This document shows positions 10,287 through 18,707 of a stretch of 64,000 nt of DNA, piece after piece (the first letter of the stretch is position 1; every line of letters begins with the position of its first letter). The stretch spans positions 234,432 through 298,431 of the forward strand of contig NZ_KL370787.1 of assembly GCF_000701505.1 (NCBI RefSeq). The letters run 5' to 3'. Origin of the DNA: Dyadobacter crusticola DSM 16708. GTDB lineage: Bacteria > Bacteroidota > Bacteroidia > Cytophagales > Spirosomataceae. The notes under the pieces were generated by a model. That model was not told where the DNA came from, did not search any database, and worked only from the letters and a program-made list of their open reading frames with translations. A program made the position numbers and the translations under genes.

Positions 10287-10396
10287 TTGGGAGGAGATCC
10301 TTTTTGTTTCTGACGAAACTATCACATAAAGTAAATTAAAACAGGAGCAGTCTGTTAAAAGCCTGCTCCTGTCAAAAAGAATTTAATACGAGAAAA

Positions 10397-11872
10397 TCAG
10401 TAACCCGGGTTTTGTTTCAGGTTCGGATTCAATGAAAGCTGTGTAGCGGGAATCGGGAAAAGTTTCCTGAAATCAGGAGAAGCGCTTTTGAACTGCCAAG
10501 CTTTGTTAAACTGCCCAAAGCGGATCAGATCCTGACGGCGGGTATATTCCCAAGCCATTTCCCAGCCTCTTTCCGCCAGCATTCCATCCAGGGTAAGAGT
10601 CGTAACCGGAGTAGCGCCGGCACGGGCGCGTATCACATTCACATCTTTGATCGCGTCAGCTGTTTTACCCAGCCTTAGATTCGCCTCCGCACGCATCAGG
10701 TAAGTATCCCCCAAACGGAAGATTACGAAATCATTGTCCTGATCGTTACTTGCACCATTGCGCTGGATCTCATACTTCTGGCTTCTTGCACCAGCCAAAC
10801 GTGCGGTGGGGCCCGCCGGCATTTCAAATGCAGGAATTTCAGGAGTGAAGATGAAAGGCCTTCCATCATCAGTAAGTGGCTTACCGTCTGAGGAAAACTG
10901 CTGCCCTACGATCCACATGTTTTTGCGGTTATCACCTTCTTTGAAAGAATTGTAAAATTCAGTCGCAGTACAGTACCCGTTCCAGGGAGCCTGAGGCGTA
11001 TTGTAAGTCAACTGGCTCAGGTAGTGAAGCGTACGCATGTTCATGTTAAAACCACCTCTTTTCGAAGCATCGTAAGGTACGGCCAGGATATTCTCTTTCG
11101 ATGCCTGGTTCTGGGTAGAGAAGTTGCTGAAAAAGTCAGCTGAAAGCGCGTACTTACCAGAGTTGATGATAATGTCGCATTCGGCTTTCGCTTCTGCCCA
11201 TTTCGGAGTACCTGTGTAAACTTCCGCATTCAGGTACAATTTAGCCAATGTCATATCGGCAACGTACTTGTTGAAACGGCCGTAAAAAGCACCGCCGGCT
11301 GTTTCGCTCAGATTAGGGTAAGCTTCCTTAAGCTCTTTTTCAATCCAGGCAAAAACCTCAGGCCCCGTTTTCTGTGTAGGACTGTCGCCACCCAGCTTGT
11401 CAGCGATAATAATATTCCGGAAGTTGTCTAGAAGTACATAGTGGTAGAACGCACGCAATGCACGAAGCTCCGACTTGGTCCCTAAATCCGTGATCTCAGG
11501 GTTGTTCAATTGCTGGTTTATAGAAGTAATGCTATTGTAGCACCATGTCCAAAGTCCATTGAACTTATCATCATCCCCAGAAGGAGTCCAGGTATGTTGT
11601 TTCAAACGTTTCCAGGCATCTCCATCTTTCCAGTCACCTCCGCGGGTTGGGATCACCTGTTCGTCCGTAACGGTATTCAATTCGGCAAAACGACCGAAGT
11701 AATCACCCAGCGAGCTGTAAAGCGGCCCAAGAAGAGCGGCTTGCTGCTGCGGAGTAGAACCGAACTGGTCAGTCGGAATAACATCGTAAGGCGTTTCAGT
11801 GAGGTCTGTACATGCCTGGCCCGTAAGCAGCAATGCAGAGCCAAGTAGTATATGTTTTACTTTCAGTTTCAT
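10397..11872 (-). CDS. SusD/RagB family nutrient-binding lipoprotein
   Basis: A 491-aa protein started at the ATG at 11872; a TTG four codons upstream (11884) is open but adds nothing to the signal. The lipoprotein signal ends LLTGQAC. The SusD pattern is clear: an N-terminal TETPYDVIPTDQF segment, helical TPR-like pairs (LRALRAFYHYVLLDNFR, KYVADMTLAKLYLNAEVY), and the C-terminal SusD module with DTYLMRAEANLRLGKTADA, then VIRARAG and ERGWEMAWEYTRRQDLIRFG. It forms the surface lid of the SusCD transporter with the gene upstream. The substrate is not evident. It starts 62 bases after the SusC stop and is co-transcribed with it. Confidence 0.96.
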   Translation of the reverse strand: MKLKVKHILLGSALLLTGQACTDLTETPYDVIPTDQFGSTPQQQAALLGPLYSSLGDYFGRFAELNTVTDEQVIPTRGGDWKDGDAWKRLKQHTWTPSGDDDKFNGLWTWCYNSITSINQQLNNPEITDLGTKSELRALRAFYHYVLLDNFRNIIIADKLGGDSPTQKTGPEVFAWIEKELKEAYPNLSETAGGAFYGRFNKYVADMTLAKLYLNAEVYTGTPKWAEAKAECDIIINSGKYALSADFFSNFSTQNQASKENILAVPYDASKRGGFNMNMRTLHYLSQLTYNTPQAPWNGYCTATEFYNSFKEGDNRKNMWIVGQQFSSDGKPLTDDGRPFIFTPEIPAFEMPAGPTARLAGARSQKYEIQRNGASNDQDNDFVIFRLGDTYLMRAEANLRLGKTADAIKDVNVIRARAGATPVTTLTLDGMLAERGWEMAWEYTRRQDLIRFGQFNKAWQFKSASPDFRKLFPIPATQLSLNPNLKQNPGY

Positions 11873-11934
11873 TTTAATTGTCAATTTAAGTTTTTGATCC
11901 GGCTGAATGCAACTATAAAATCACGTCAGGCAAA

Positions 11935-14900
11935 TCAGAATGTCAGGTTTACGCCAAGCTGGAATGTACGTGTTTTCGGATAGATACCTGTTGCGTCCAG
12001 ACCAAGGCTATTTGGTGCCGAGTTATTATTATTGAAATCACCTTTCACTTCAAGCTCAGGGTCTACACCACGGTACTTCGTAATGATGAACAGGTTGTTT
12101 CCACCTACATAAATCCGCGCGTTGGTAATGTATTTATTGTCCAAGTTCAAATTGTAACCCAATTGCCAGTTATCAAGACGAACGTAGCTGCCTTTTTCCA
12201 ACCAGTAATCAGACAATGCATTGGTGCTGAAGTTACCAGGAACTTCTCGCACGCTTTCCAACATATTGGTTTCCAGAATAGACCCTGGAATGGACAGGTT
12301 AGAACGCAAGTTGTTAAGAATTTTGTTGCCAAATACGCCTCTCAGCTGGAAGTTTAAGTCAAAGTTTTTGTAAGTGAAAGAGTTAATCCACGCTCCTGTA
12401 ATGTAAGGTTGCGGATTATGCTTGAAGCCACGTTGCGCACTGTCAGGGTTCGTAACCGGCCTTTCACCGTTTGCTGCTTGCAGCAACATCTGTCCTTTTT
12501 CATCAAAACCTACAAAGTGCCCCACGTTATTAAACGCTCCAAGCGGAAGTCCTGGTGTAAGGACTGAAGCAAATACGTTGGAAAGACCACGGCCGCCGAA
12601 TGCATTAAATCGAATGATACCTGAATCAAAATCATCGCTTTTCAGATTGATGATCGAGTTCTTGATATAAGATCCAGTCACGCGGCTGTTCCATGTGAAG
12701 TTATCTTTCTCAACCACGTTACCTCCGAATGAAAGCTCGATACCTTTGTTGCTCATCGATCCAACGTTAGCCCAGATAAAGTTGGTGAAGTACTTCACAC
12801 CGTCAGCCGGAACTGAGTATTTGTAAAGCATATCGTTTGTCTTCTTGTCGAATACGTCGATAGATCCCGAGAAGCGACCGTTTGCCAATTGGAAATCAAG
12901 ACCGATGTTAGTCTGAGAAACAACCTCCCATTTAAGGTTAGGGTTTGTGTTCTGCGTAATCGCGTATCCTGGAAGGAAGTTATTGATACTTCCATCGTAG
13001 TAAGATGTCGTTGGGCCATATAACTGAAGCGACTGATAAGGTACCAATCCTTCCGAGTTACCCGTTTTACCCCAGCTCGCACGCAGTTTCAAATAGTTAA
13101 ATGCTTCTGATTTCGGAAAGAAAGATTCGTCCGAGATTGTCCAGCCTCCTGCCACAGATGGGAAAAGGCCCCATTTGTTATTCGCACCGAACTTAGAACT
13201 TCCATCGTAACGAAGGGTAGCAGTCAGGTTGTACTTCTCATTGAAGTTCAATGTACCACGACCGAAGAAAGATGCAAGTGAAGTTCTGTTTCTGTATGAG
13301 CTTACATAACCTGTTTTTGGCAAAATCAATGAGCCCGATCCTAATCCAAGATTGTCAAAGCCAAGTCCTGTTGCAACGAACTGCGTGTTATTTGCTCCAA
13401 AACCATCATTATTAATGTCTTGGTATGAATAACCGCCTAAAAGAGAGAAGTTACTTCCTTTTTCTCCGAAACCTTTCAGGTAAGTCGCTGTTAATTCAAG
13501 CAGTTTGTCATTAATCTGCTCAATATTTCTTGAAGCCTCACCATTTGTAATCTGGAAAGCCTTCACTGACCTGTCACGTGCGCGGCTCGTCACTTGCTGG
13601 TCATTTTTAAGGGCTCCGTTCACACCGAGTGTTAATCCACTGAAAATTTCATATCTCAGGTTAACCGCTCCAACCAAAGTATTTTTCTGACGCTCGAAGA
13701 TTTCGTTCTCCAACATCGCCACCGGGTTATTCAAGTCGAATGCGCCTGGAATTTCATAGTTGGAACCATCTGCATTACGAACCGGCAACGTAGGAAGGAA
13801 CAAAGTAGCGTTTGCAAGGATACCTCCGTCGGTCAGGTCAGAGTTTGTATTGGTGTAAGACAAACTATACTGAATGTTCAAGCGGTTATCGAGTGCTTTC
13901 TGATCCAGGTTGATACGACCGGTCAGACGATCAAAGCCGGTATTTTTGATGATACCCTGGCGCTTCGTGTAGTTAACAGAACCTCTGTAAGAAAATGTAG
14001 GTGATCCACCGGAAACTGCCAGATCGTGGCTATTTGTAAAACCGCTGCGTGAGATCTCGTCCCACCAATCAGTATTGTGGAAATTTCCGCTCGCATCGCG
14101 TGGGAAGCGCTGGGTATCGAAAAGTGAAGAATCACCTTTTATACGCCTTACTTCAGAGATATAACCTGGTCCGTCCAGCAATTTCAGATTATTCGAGATT
14201 ACATCAATACCTACATAGTTGTTGAATGTAACTGTTGCCCGGCCTGACTTTCCACGTTTTGTTGTAATAATGATTACCCCATTCGCAGCACGTGAACCAT
14301 ATATCGCCGACGCAGATGCATCTTTCAATACGTCCATTGACTCGATATCTGTCGGAGAAATGGTACTGATCGGTACACCGATAATTCCATCTACAACATA
14401 TAAAGGATCGCTACCTCCTGCTAGTGACGTGTATCCGCGCAACCTAACAGTAGGGCTCGTATTCGGGTCGCCATTTGGCTGAGTAATCGTCAAACCCGCA
14501 ACACGGCCCTGAATGGCTTGCAGTGGGTTTGGGTTGATACCTGCGTTAAAATCTTTGGAGCTAACCGAAGTCACTGTTCCGGTTACGTCCCTTCTTTTTG
14601 CTGTGCCATAACCTACTACTACTACTTCTTCCAGGGCTTTTACGTCATCGCTAAGTGAAATGTCGATTCTGGATTGGTTTCCTACTACTACTTCCTTGCT
14701 CGTGAATCCGATAAAGCTGAAAACAAGTGTTGAATTGGCTGGTGCCGCGATAGAGTAGTTACCGTCCATGTCGGAGTTAGCGCCCTTCGTACTGCCCTTA
14801 ACAGTAATGGAAACGCCCGGCAAGCCACTTCCCTTGGTATCGGTCACCTTTCCGGTAACTTCTACATCCTGGGCGAAAGCTGTGTTAACAAGGGTAAAAA

Positions 14901-15012
14901 GGAGGACAAACAACGCAGCGATCCTCAGGATACCTGCACCCGTTTTCTCTCTCTGAATACTTTTTCCCGAAACATCATTGTAATAAGGTTCTTGATAGGA
15001 TAAATGCATCAT
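11935..15012 (-). CDS. SusC/RagA family TonB-linked outer membrane protein
   Basis: A 1025-aa protein with an N-terminal region containing a signal peptide (ending TAFAQ near residue 48). The carboxypeptidase-regulatory-like domain follows (VTGKVTDTKGSGLPGVSITV, residues about 50-130), then the TonB box region and the SusC signature ALEEVVVVGYG. Next come the plug with RIRGYTS-type (here RLRGYTSLAGGSDPLYVVDG) and YGSRAANGVIIITTK motifs, and the large barrel ending in the LGVNLTF aromatic terminus. No STN domain precedes the first domain, so it is not expected to signal to an anti-sigma factor. It is the import pore for the substrate bound by SusD, probably an oligosaccharide or peptide. It is the first gene of a long minus-strand operon. 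Two consecutive ATGs (15012, 15009) are possible starts. Confidence 0.96.
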   Translation of the reverse strand: MMHLSYQEPYYNDVSGKSIQREKTGAGILRIAALFVLLFTLVNTAFAQDVEVTGKVTDTKGSGLPGVSITVKGSTKGANSDMDGNYSIAAPANSTLVFSFIGFTSKEVVVGNQSRIDISLSDDVKALEEVVVVGYGTAKRRDVTGTVTSVSSKDFNAGINPNPLQAIQGRVAGLTITQPNGDPNTSPTVRLRGYTSLAGGSDPLYVVDGIIGVPISTISPTDIESMDVLKDASASAIYGSRAANGVIIITTKRGKSGRATVTFNNYVGIDVISNNLKLLDGPGYISEVRRIKGDSSLFDTQRFPRDASGNFHNTDWWDEISRSGFTNSHDLAVSGGSPTFSYRGSVNYTKRQGIIKNTGFDRLTGRINLDQKALDNRLNIQYSLSYTNTNSDLTDGGILANATLFLPTLPVRNADGSNYEIPGAFDLNNPVAMLENEIFERQKNTLVGAVNLRYEIFSGLTLGVNGALKNDQQVTSRARDRSVKAFQITNGEASRNIEQINDKLLELTATYLKGFGEKGSNFSLLGGYSYQDINNDGFGANNTQFVATGLGFDNLGLGSGSLILPKTGYVSSYRNRTSLASFFGRGTLNFNEKYNLTATLRYDGSSKFGANNKWGLFPSVAGGWTISDESFFPKSEAFNYLKLRASWGKTGNSEGLVPYQSLQLYGPTTSYYDGSINNFLPGYAITQNTNPNLKWEVVSQTNIGLDFQLANGRFSGSIDVFDKKTNDMLYKYSVPADGVKYFTNFIWANVGSMSNKGIELSFGGNVVEKDNFTWNSRVTGSYIKNSIINLKSDDFDSGIIRFNAFGGRGLSNVFASVLTPGLPLGAFNNVGHFVGFDEKGQMLLQAANGERPVTNPDSAQRGFKHNPQPYITGAWINSFTYKNFDLNFQLRGVFGNKILNNLRSNLSIPGSILETNMLESVREVPGNFSTNALSDYWLEKGSYVRLDNWQLGYNLNLDNKYITNARIYVGGNNLFIITKYRGVDPELEVKGDFNNNNSAPNSLGLDATGIYPKTRTFQLGVNLTF

Positions 15013-15361
15013 AGGTTGATAGATATTAATTTGGTATTTGTGTTTTTACTGTTTCGCCCCTGCAACTCACTATGGTAAAAAAATATAACAGAAAACAGGT
15101 AACTACCTGCCTTTCTGAACTTTCTCGTGAATTAATTGAAACTAAGCAGTATAACTTACACAAATTAATAGAAATCATGCGGATAATGCAATATGCACTT
15201 CAAAATAGAATACATTAATTTCTTATTAATTTCCAAAAGGTATATACGCAGAAATAAGCGGCATTCCCGCATCAGACAAAGCTGGTAATCATTCAAGATT
15301 TGCTGGAAATCCTTGCAGCTAGTGTGTAACTTTGCTGTCCTTGTTCAGTTTTAATGCTTTT
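15013..15361. promoter_or_regulatory. Divergent intergenic region between the susC-type operon and the FAD/Fe-S oxidoreductase gene
   Basis: A 349-bp AT-rich gap separates two divergent transcripts. On the plus strand it ends with a good Bacteroidetes -7 box (separate entry). On the minus strand, towards SusC, I found no TAnnTTTG match, only near misses, so the SusC operon may use another sigma factor or an activator. No hairpin of note and no small ORF with coding character were seen. Confidence 0.5.
15327..15334 (+). promoter_or_regulatory. Bacteroidetes-type -7 box TAACTTTG
   Basis: TAACTTTG matches TAnnTTTG exactly. A TTTG at 15299-15302 could be the -33 element, but its 24-base spacing is longer than the usual 19-21. 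Transcription would start near 15341, giving a leader of about 20 bases before the ATG at 15362. The box contains the TTG at 15332 that would extend the reading frame, so that TTG cannot be the start. Confidence 0.55.
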
Positions 15362-18337
15362 ATGACACCTCAGCCTACCGTATCCGGCAATCAGTTAAGT
15401 TCCCTATCCCAACAGCTTGAAGGCGATCTGTATTACAATAATACCATGCGGACCCTGTATGCAACCGACGCTTCTGCTTACCGCGAAATGCCGCTGGCCG
15501 TTGCTATACCCAAGTCAATAGCTGATATTAAAGCCCTGATTTCGTTTGCTGCGGCGAATGGAATTTCATTGATCCCCAGAACAGCCGGCACTTCACTGGC
15601 CGGGCAGGTTGTAGGAAACGGTTTGGTGGTCGACGTTTCGCGGAATTTTAATAAAATCATCGAAATCAATGCGGAAGAAAGATGGGTGCGTGTGGAACCG
15701 GGTGTGGTAAGGGACGAGCTGAACATGGCCCTGAAACCGTACGGACTATACTTCGGCCCGGAAACTTCAACCGCCAACCGCGCAATGATCGGCGGAATGG
15801 TGGGAAATAATTCCTGCGGCTCTAATTCCATCGTTTACGGAAGCACAAGAGAACATACACTGGAAGTAAAAGCGATCCTCGCAGACGGAACAGACGCCGT
15901 TTTTTCAAACATAAAAAAGGGCGAATACGACAGCTTGCTGCACGCCGCGAAGCAAAAGAATGGCAGTGCGTCGCTGCTTGACAAGATATATCTTAAGACC
16001 AACGAAATTCTTTCTTCTCCTGAAAACCAGGCAGAAATAAGAAGAAACTTCCCCAAACCTTCTGTCGAGCGGCGGAACACTGGCTATGCACTGGACATGC
16101 TGCTTAACACGGAGCCTTATACCGAAAGCACTGAGCACGCTGCAAAGGAATTTAACATGTGCAGCCTGATTGCCGGATCGGAAGGTACATTGTGTTTTTT
16201 GACAGAAATAAAATTGAACCTGGTGCCCCTGCCCCCCAAAACGCAGGGACTTGTGTGCGTGCATTGCTTTACCATTGATGAGGCACTGAGAGCCACCATT
16301 CTGACACTAAAGTACCAGCCACAGGCAGTGGAATTGATCGACGAATACGTACTGGAATGCGCCGCTACCAATCCGGAGCAAAAGAAGAATGCGTTTTTCG
16401 TGATGAACAAACCCGATGGAAATTATCCCGCGATCCTGGTAGTAGACCTTTCAAGAGAGACAAAAGAAGAAGTAGAAGCATTGGCTGCTACGCTGGAAAA
16501 AGAATTGATTGAGGCGAATATCGGCTTTCACTATCCGCTGCTTTTTGGTGATGATACTAAAAAAATATGGGCATTGAGAAAGGCGGGCCTCGGCTTGCTG
16601 GCCAATATTCCGGGTGATGAAAAGGCGGTGGCAGTTATTGAAGATACCGCGATTGACGTATACGATCAGCCTGAATACATTCGCGACTTCAATGCGATTT
16701 TGAAAAAACATGGTATGTCCGCGGTGCACTACGCACACGCAGGGTCGGGCGAGCTGCATTTGCGGCCTATTATCAACCTGAAAACCAGCGAAGGTCACAG
16801 GCAATTCAGGATGATTGCGGAGGAAATTGCTGACCTTGTAAAAAAGTATGACGGTTCGCTATCCGGTGAGCACGGCGACGGAAGATTACGAGGAGAGTTT
16901 ATCCCGAAAATGGTTGGCCAGCATAACTACCAGCTTTTCAAGGATATTAAAAAAACATGGGACCCGCATAATATTTTCAATCCCGGCAAAATCGTGGATA
17001 CTGCGCCGATGGACACTTTTCTGCGCTATGAGGCAGATCAGAAAACGCCGGAGTTTAAAACTTACTTCCGCTTCCACGACCAGGATGTACTGCAGCACGC
17101 CGAGCAATGCAATGGATCGGGCGACTGCCGGAAAACGGAGCTGAGCGGCGGGACGATGTGCCCCAGCTTTATGGCCACGCGGAATGAAAAGGATACCACG
17201 CGCGCCAGGGCAAATATTTTACGTGAAATGCTGACACGGTCTCCCAAGGAAAACCGCTTTGACAATCATGAAATTAAAGAGGTTTATGACCTCTGCCTGG
17301 CTTGTAAAGGCTGCAAAGGCGAGTGCCCCTCGAATGTGGACGCCGCCAAGCTGAAAATGGAATTTTTACAACAATATCATGACGTGCACGGAGTTCCGAT
17401 GCGGTCGTGGCTGGTGGGTAACTTTTCCAAAATGACAGGTTTGGCCAGCTACGTCCCCTGGGCTTATAACCTGGTTTTCAAGAATGCACCGCTGCGGAAA
17501 ATAGCAAACCAGGTCGTAGGCTTTCACCCCGACCGCACCATGCCGCTTTTGCATGATACTACATTGAAAAAGTGGTTTAGTAAGCGTAAAAAGCCAGTGA
17601 CCTCAGGTAAAAAGGTCTATCTGTTTTGTGATGAATTCACCAACTACAATGATGTAGAGATCGGTAAAAAGTCTATCCTGGTACTTGAAAAACTAGGGTA
17701 TGAGGTGGTAATCCCTGAGCACGGTCCCTCCGGCAGGCCACAGCTTTCCAAGGGTCTTTTAAAAGACGCGAAAAAGATTGCCGAAGAAAACATCAGGCTG
17801 CTGAAAGACATTATCTCGCATGATACTCCACTCGTCGGCATTGAACCTTCTGCTATATTAACTTTCCGTGATGAGTATCCTGATCTGGTAAGTGACGAGC
17901 TGCTGGAAGAATCTAAAAAGCTGGCGATGAATGCATTACAGTTTGATGAATTTATCGCCCGGGAAATTGAACTGAAAAACATCTCAAAAGACCATTTCAC
18001 CAAGGAGAAGCGCCTGATCAAATTGCACGGGCATTGCCAGCAGAAAGCGATTTCAAGCCTGGTACCTACCAAAAAGATGCTGTCACTTCCCGAGAACTAC
18101 ACCGTGCAGCTGATCCCCTCGGGATGTTGCGGAATGGCAGGTTCATTTGGGTATGAAAAGGAGCATTATGATATTTCAATGAAGATCGGTGAATTGGTAC
18201 TTTTCCCGGCTGTGCGCCAGCAACCAGAAGAGGTAATCATAGCCGCGCCAGGCACCAGCTGCCGGCACCAGATCCACGACGGAACCGGCAGAAAAGCATT
18301 GCACCCGGCAGAGATATTGTTTGACGCGCTGGTTTGA
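15362..18337 (+). CDS. FAD-binding and Fe-S-binding oxidoreductase (D-lactate/D-2-hydroxyacid dehydrogenase type, GlcD-GlpC fusion)
   Basis: A 991-aa protein. Its N-terminal half is a FAD_binding_4 domain (PRTAGTSLAGQVVG, then GMVGNNSCGSNSIVYGSTREH) followed by the FAD-oxidase C domain (HAGSGELHLRPIIN; SGEHGDGRLRGEF). The C-terminal part is an Fe-S module with a partial cluster motif (CNGSGDC...MCPS), a full CxxCxxCxxxCP motif near residues 645-657, and a CCG domain (HGHCQQKA and SGCCGMAGSFGYE near 922). Length and order match the YdiJ/D-2-hydroxyglutarate dehydrogenase and Dld2-like fusion family. It probably oxidises a D-2-hydroxyacid and passes electrons towards quinone at the inner membrane. 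The exact substrate cannot be told from sequence. It is a single-gene transcript with its own promoter. Confidence 0.92.
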   Translation: MTPQPTVSGNQLSSLSQQLEGDLYYNNTMRTLYATDASAYREMPLAVAIPKSIADIKALISFAAANGISLIPRTAGTSLAGQVVGNGLVVDVSRNFNKIIEINAEERWVRVEPGVVRDELNMALKPYGLYFGPETSTANRAMIGGMVGNNSCGSNSIVYGSTREHTLEVKAILADGTDAVFSNIKKGEYDSLLHAAKQKNGSASLLDKIYLKTNEILSSPENQAEIRRNFPKPSVERRNTGYALDMLLNTEPYTESTEHAAKEFNMCSLIAGSEGTLCFLTEIKLNLVPLPPKTQGLVCVHCFTIDEALRATILTLKYQPQAVELIDEYVLECAATNPEQKKNAFFVMNKPDGNYPAILVVDLSRETKEEVEALAATLEKELIEANIGFHYPLLFGDDTKKIWALRKAGLGLLANIPGDEKAVAVIEDTAIDVYDQPEYIRDFNAILKKHGMSAVHYAHAGSGELHLRPIINLKTSEGHRQFRMIAEEIADLVKKYDGSLSGEHGDGRLRGEFIPKMVGQHNYQLFKDIKKTWDPHNIFNPGKIVDTAPMDTFLRYEADQKTPEFKTYFRFHDQDVLQHAEQCNGSGDCRKTELSGGTMCPSFMATRNEKDTTRARANILREMLTRSPKENRFDNHEIKEVYDLCLACKGCKGECPSNVDAAKLKMEFLQQYHDVHGVPMRSWLVGNFSKMTGLASYVPWAYNLVFKNAPLRKIANQVVGFHPDRTMPLLHDTTLKKWFSKRKKPVTSGKKVYLFCDEFTNYNDVEIGKKSILVLEKLGYEVVIPEHGPSGRPQLSKGLLKDAKKIAEENIRLLKDIISHDTPLVGIEPSAILTFRDEYPDLVSDELLEESKKLAMNALQFDEFIAREIELKNISKDHFTKEKRLIKLHGHCQQKAISSLVPTKKMLSLPENYTVQLIPSGCCGMAGSFGYEKEHYDISMKIGELVLFPAVRQQPEEVIIAAPGTSCRHQIHDGTGRKALHPAEILFDALV

Positions 18338-18351
18338 TTTTTTATCAAACC
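18331..18351 (+). terminator. Stem-loop overlapping the stop codon of the FAD/Fe-S gene
   Basis: GGTTTGAT (18331-18338), loop TTTTT, ATCAAACC (18344-18351) form a perfect 8-bp stem. The TGA stop (18335-18337) lies in the left arm. The sequence CAATTTTAT follows, a weak T-tract. It is a plausible intrinsic terminator for the plus-strand gene, though the stem is AT-rich. Confidence 0.45.
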
Positions 18352-18457
18352 CAATTTTATCGACACCGTTACATCCCCTGGAATGAAAACCCTGACACAC
18401 AACCTTCTACCGATGTTGCGCCGCGCTGCGGCTTTGCCTTTTGCCTGTACGTGGAAG

Positions 18458-18542
18458 GTAATGCCGTCAGGCATGAAATCTCGGTACCTCTCTAGGCTGA
18501 ACAGAGCATCTGAAATGCCGCTAGGCATGTAACAACAAAGCA
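18458..18542 (+). repeat. 85-bp dispersed repeat, copy 1 (REP-like, two hairpin arms)
   Basis: This unit and the one at 18586-18670 are identical except for two adjacent bases (TC versus AT after GGTACCTC). Each begins with the short palindrome ATGCC-GTCA-GGCAT and nearly ends with ATGCC-GCTA-GGCAT, so both ends fold into 5-bp hairpins. A GGTACC site lies between them. It sits in a gap between convergent genes. Confidence 0.85.
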
Positions 18543-18585
18543 AGGCCAGCGCTATGCGGCTTGCTTTTGCTTTGACAGCTTAACA

Positions 18586-18670
18586 GTAATGCCGTCAGGC
18601 ATGAAATCTCGGTACCTCATTAGGCTGAACAGAGCATCTGAAATGCCGCTAGGCATGTAACAACAAAGCA
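18586..18670 (+). repeat. 85-bp dispersed repeat, copy 2
   Basis: Second direct copy, 128 bp after the first, with 83 of 85 bases identical. The 43 bp between the copies are unrelated to the unit. The rest of the 18338-18707 gap holds only the stem-loop at 18331-18351 and no coding signal. Confidence 0.85.
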
Positions 18671-18707
18671 GAAGTCAGGTGTGCCTCAGACCCAGCAGTT
18701 CGGATGG

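Noticed and set aside
1..15012. Polysaccharide utilisation locus in the strict sense
   Set aside because: SusC and SusD are present, but no glycoside hydrolase, polysaccharide lyase or sulfatase lies in the operon, so a glycan substrate is not supported.
15332..15361. TTG start adding ten residues to the FAD/Fe-S oxidoreductase
   Set aside because: The TTG lies inside the predicted -7 promoter box; the ATG at 15362 fits better.
18458..18670. CRISPR array
   Set aside because: There are only two 85-bp copies with a single 43-bp spacer, both ends palindromic, and no cas genes; this fits REP/MITE elements instead.
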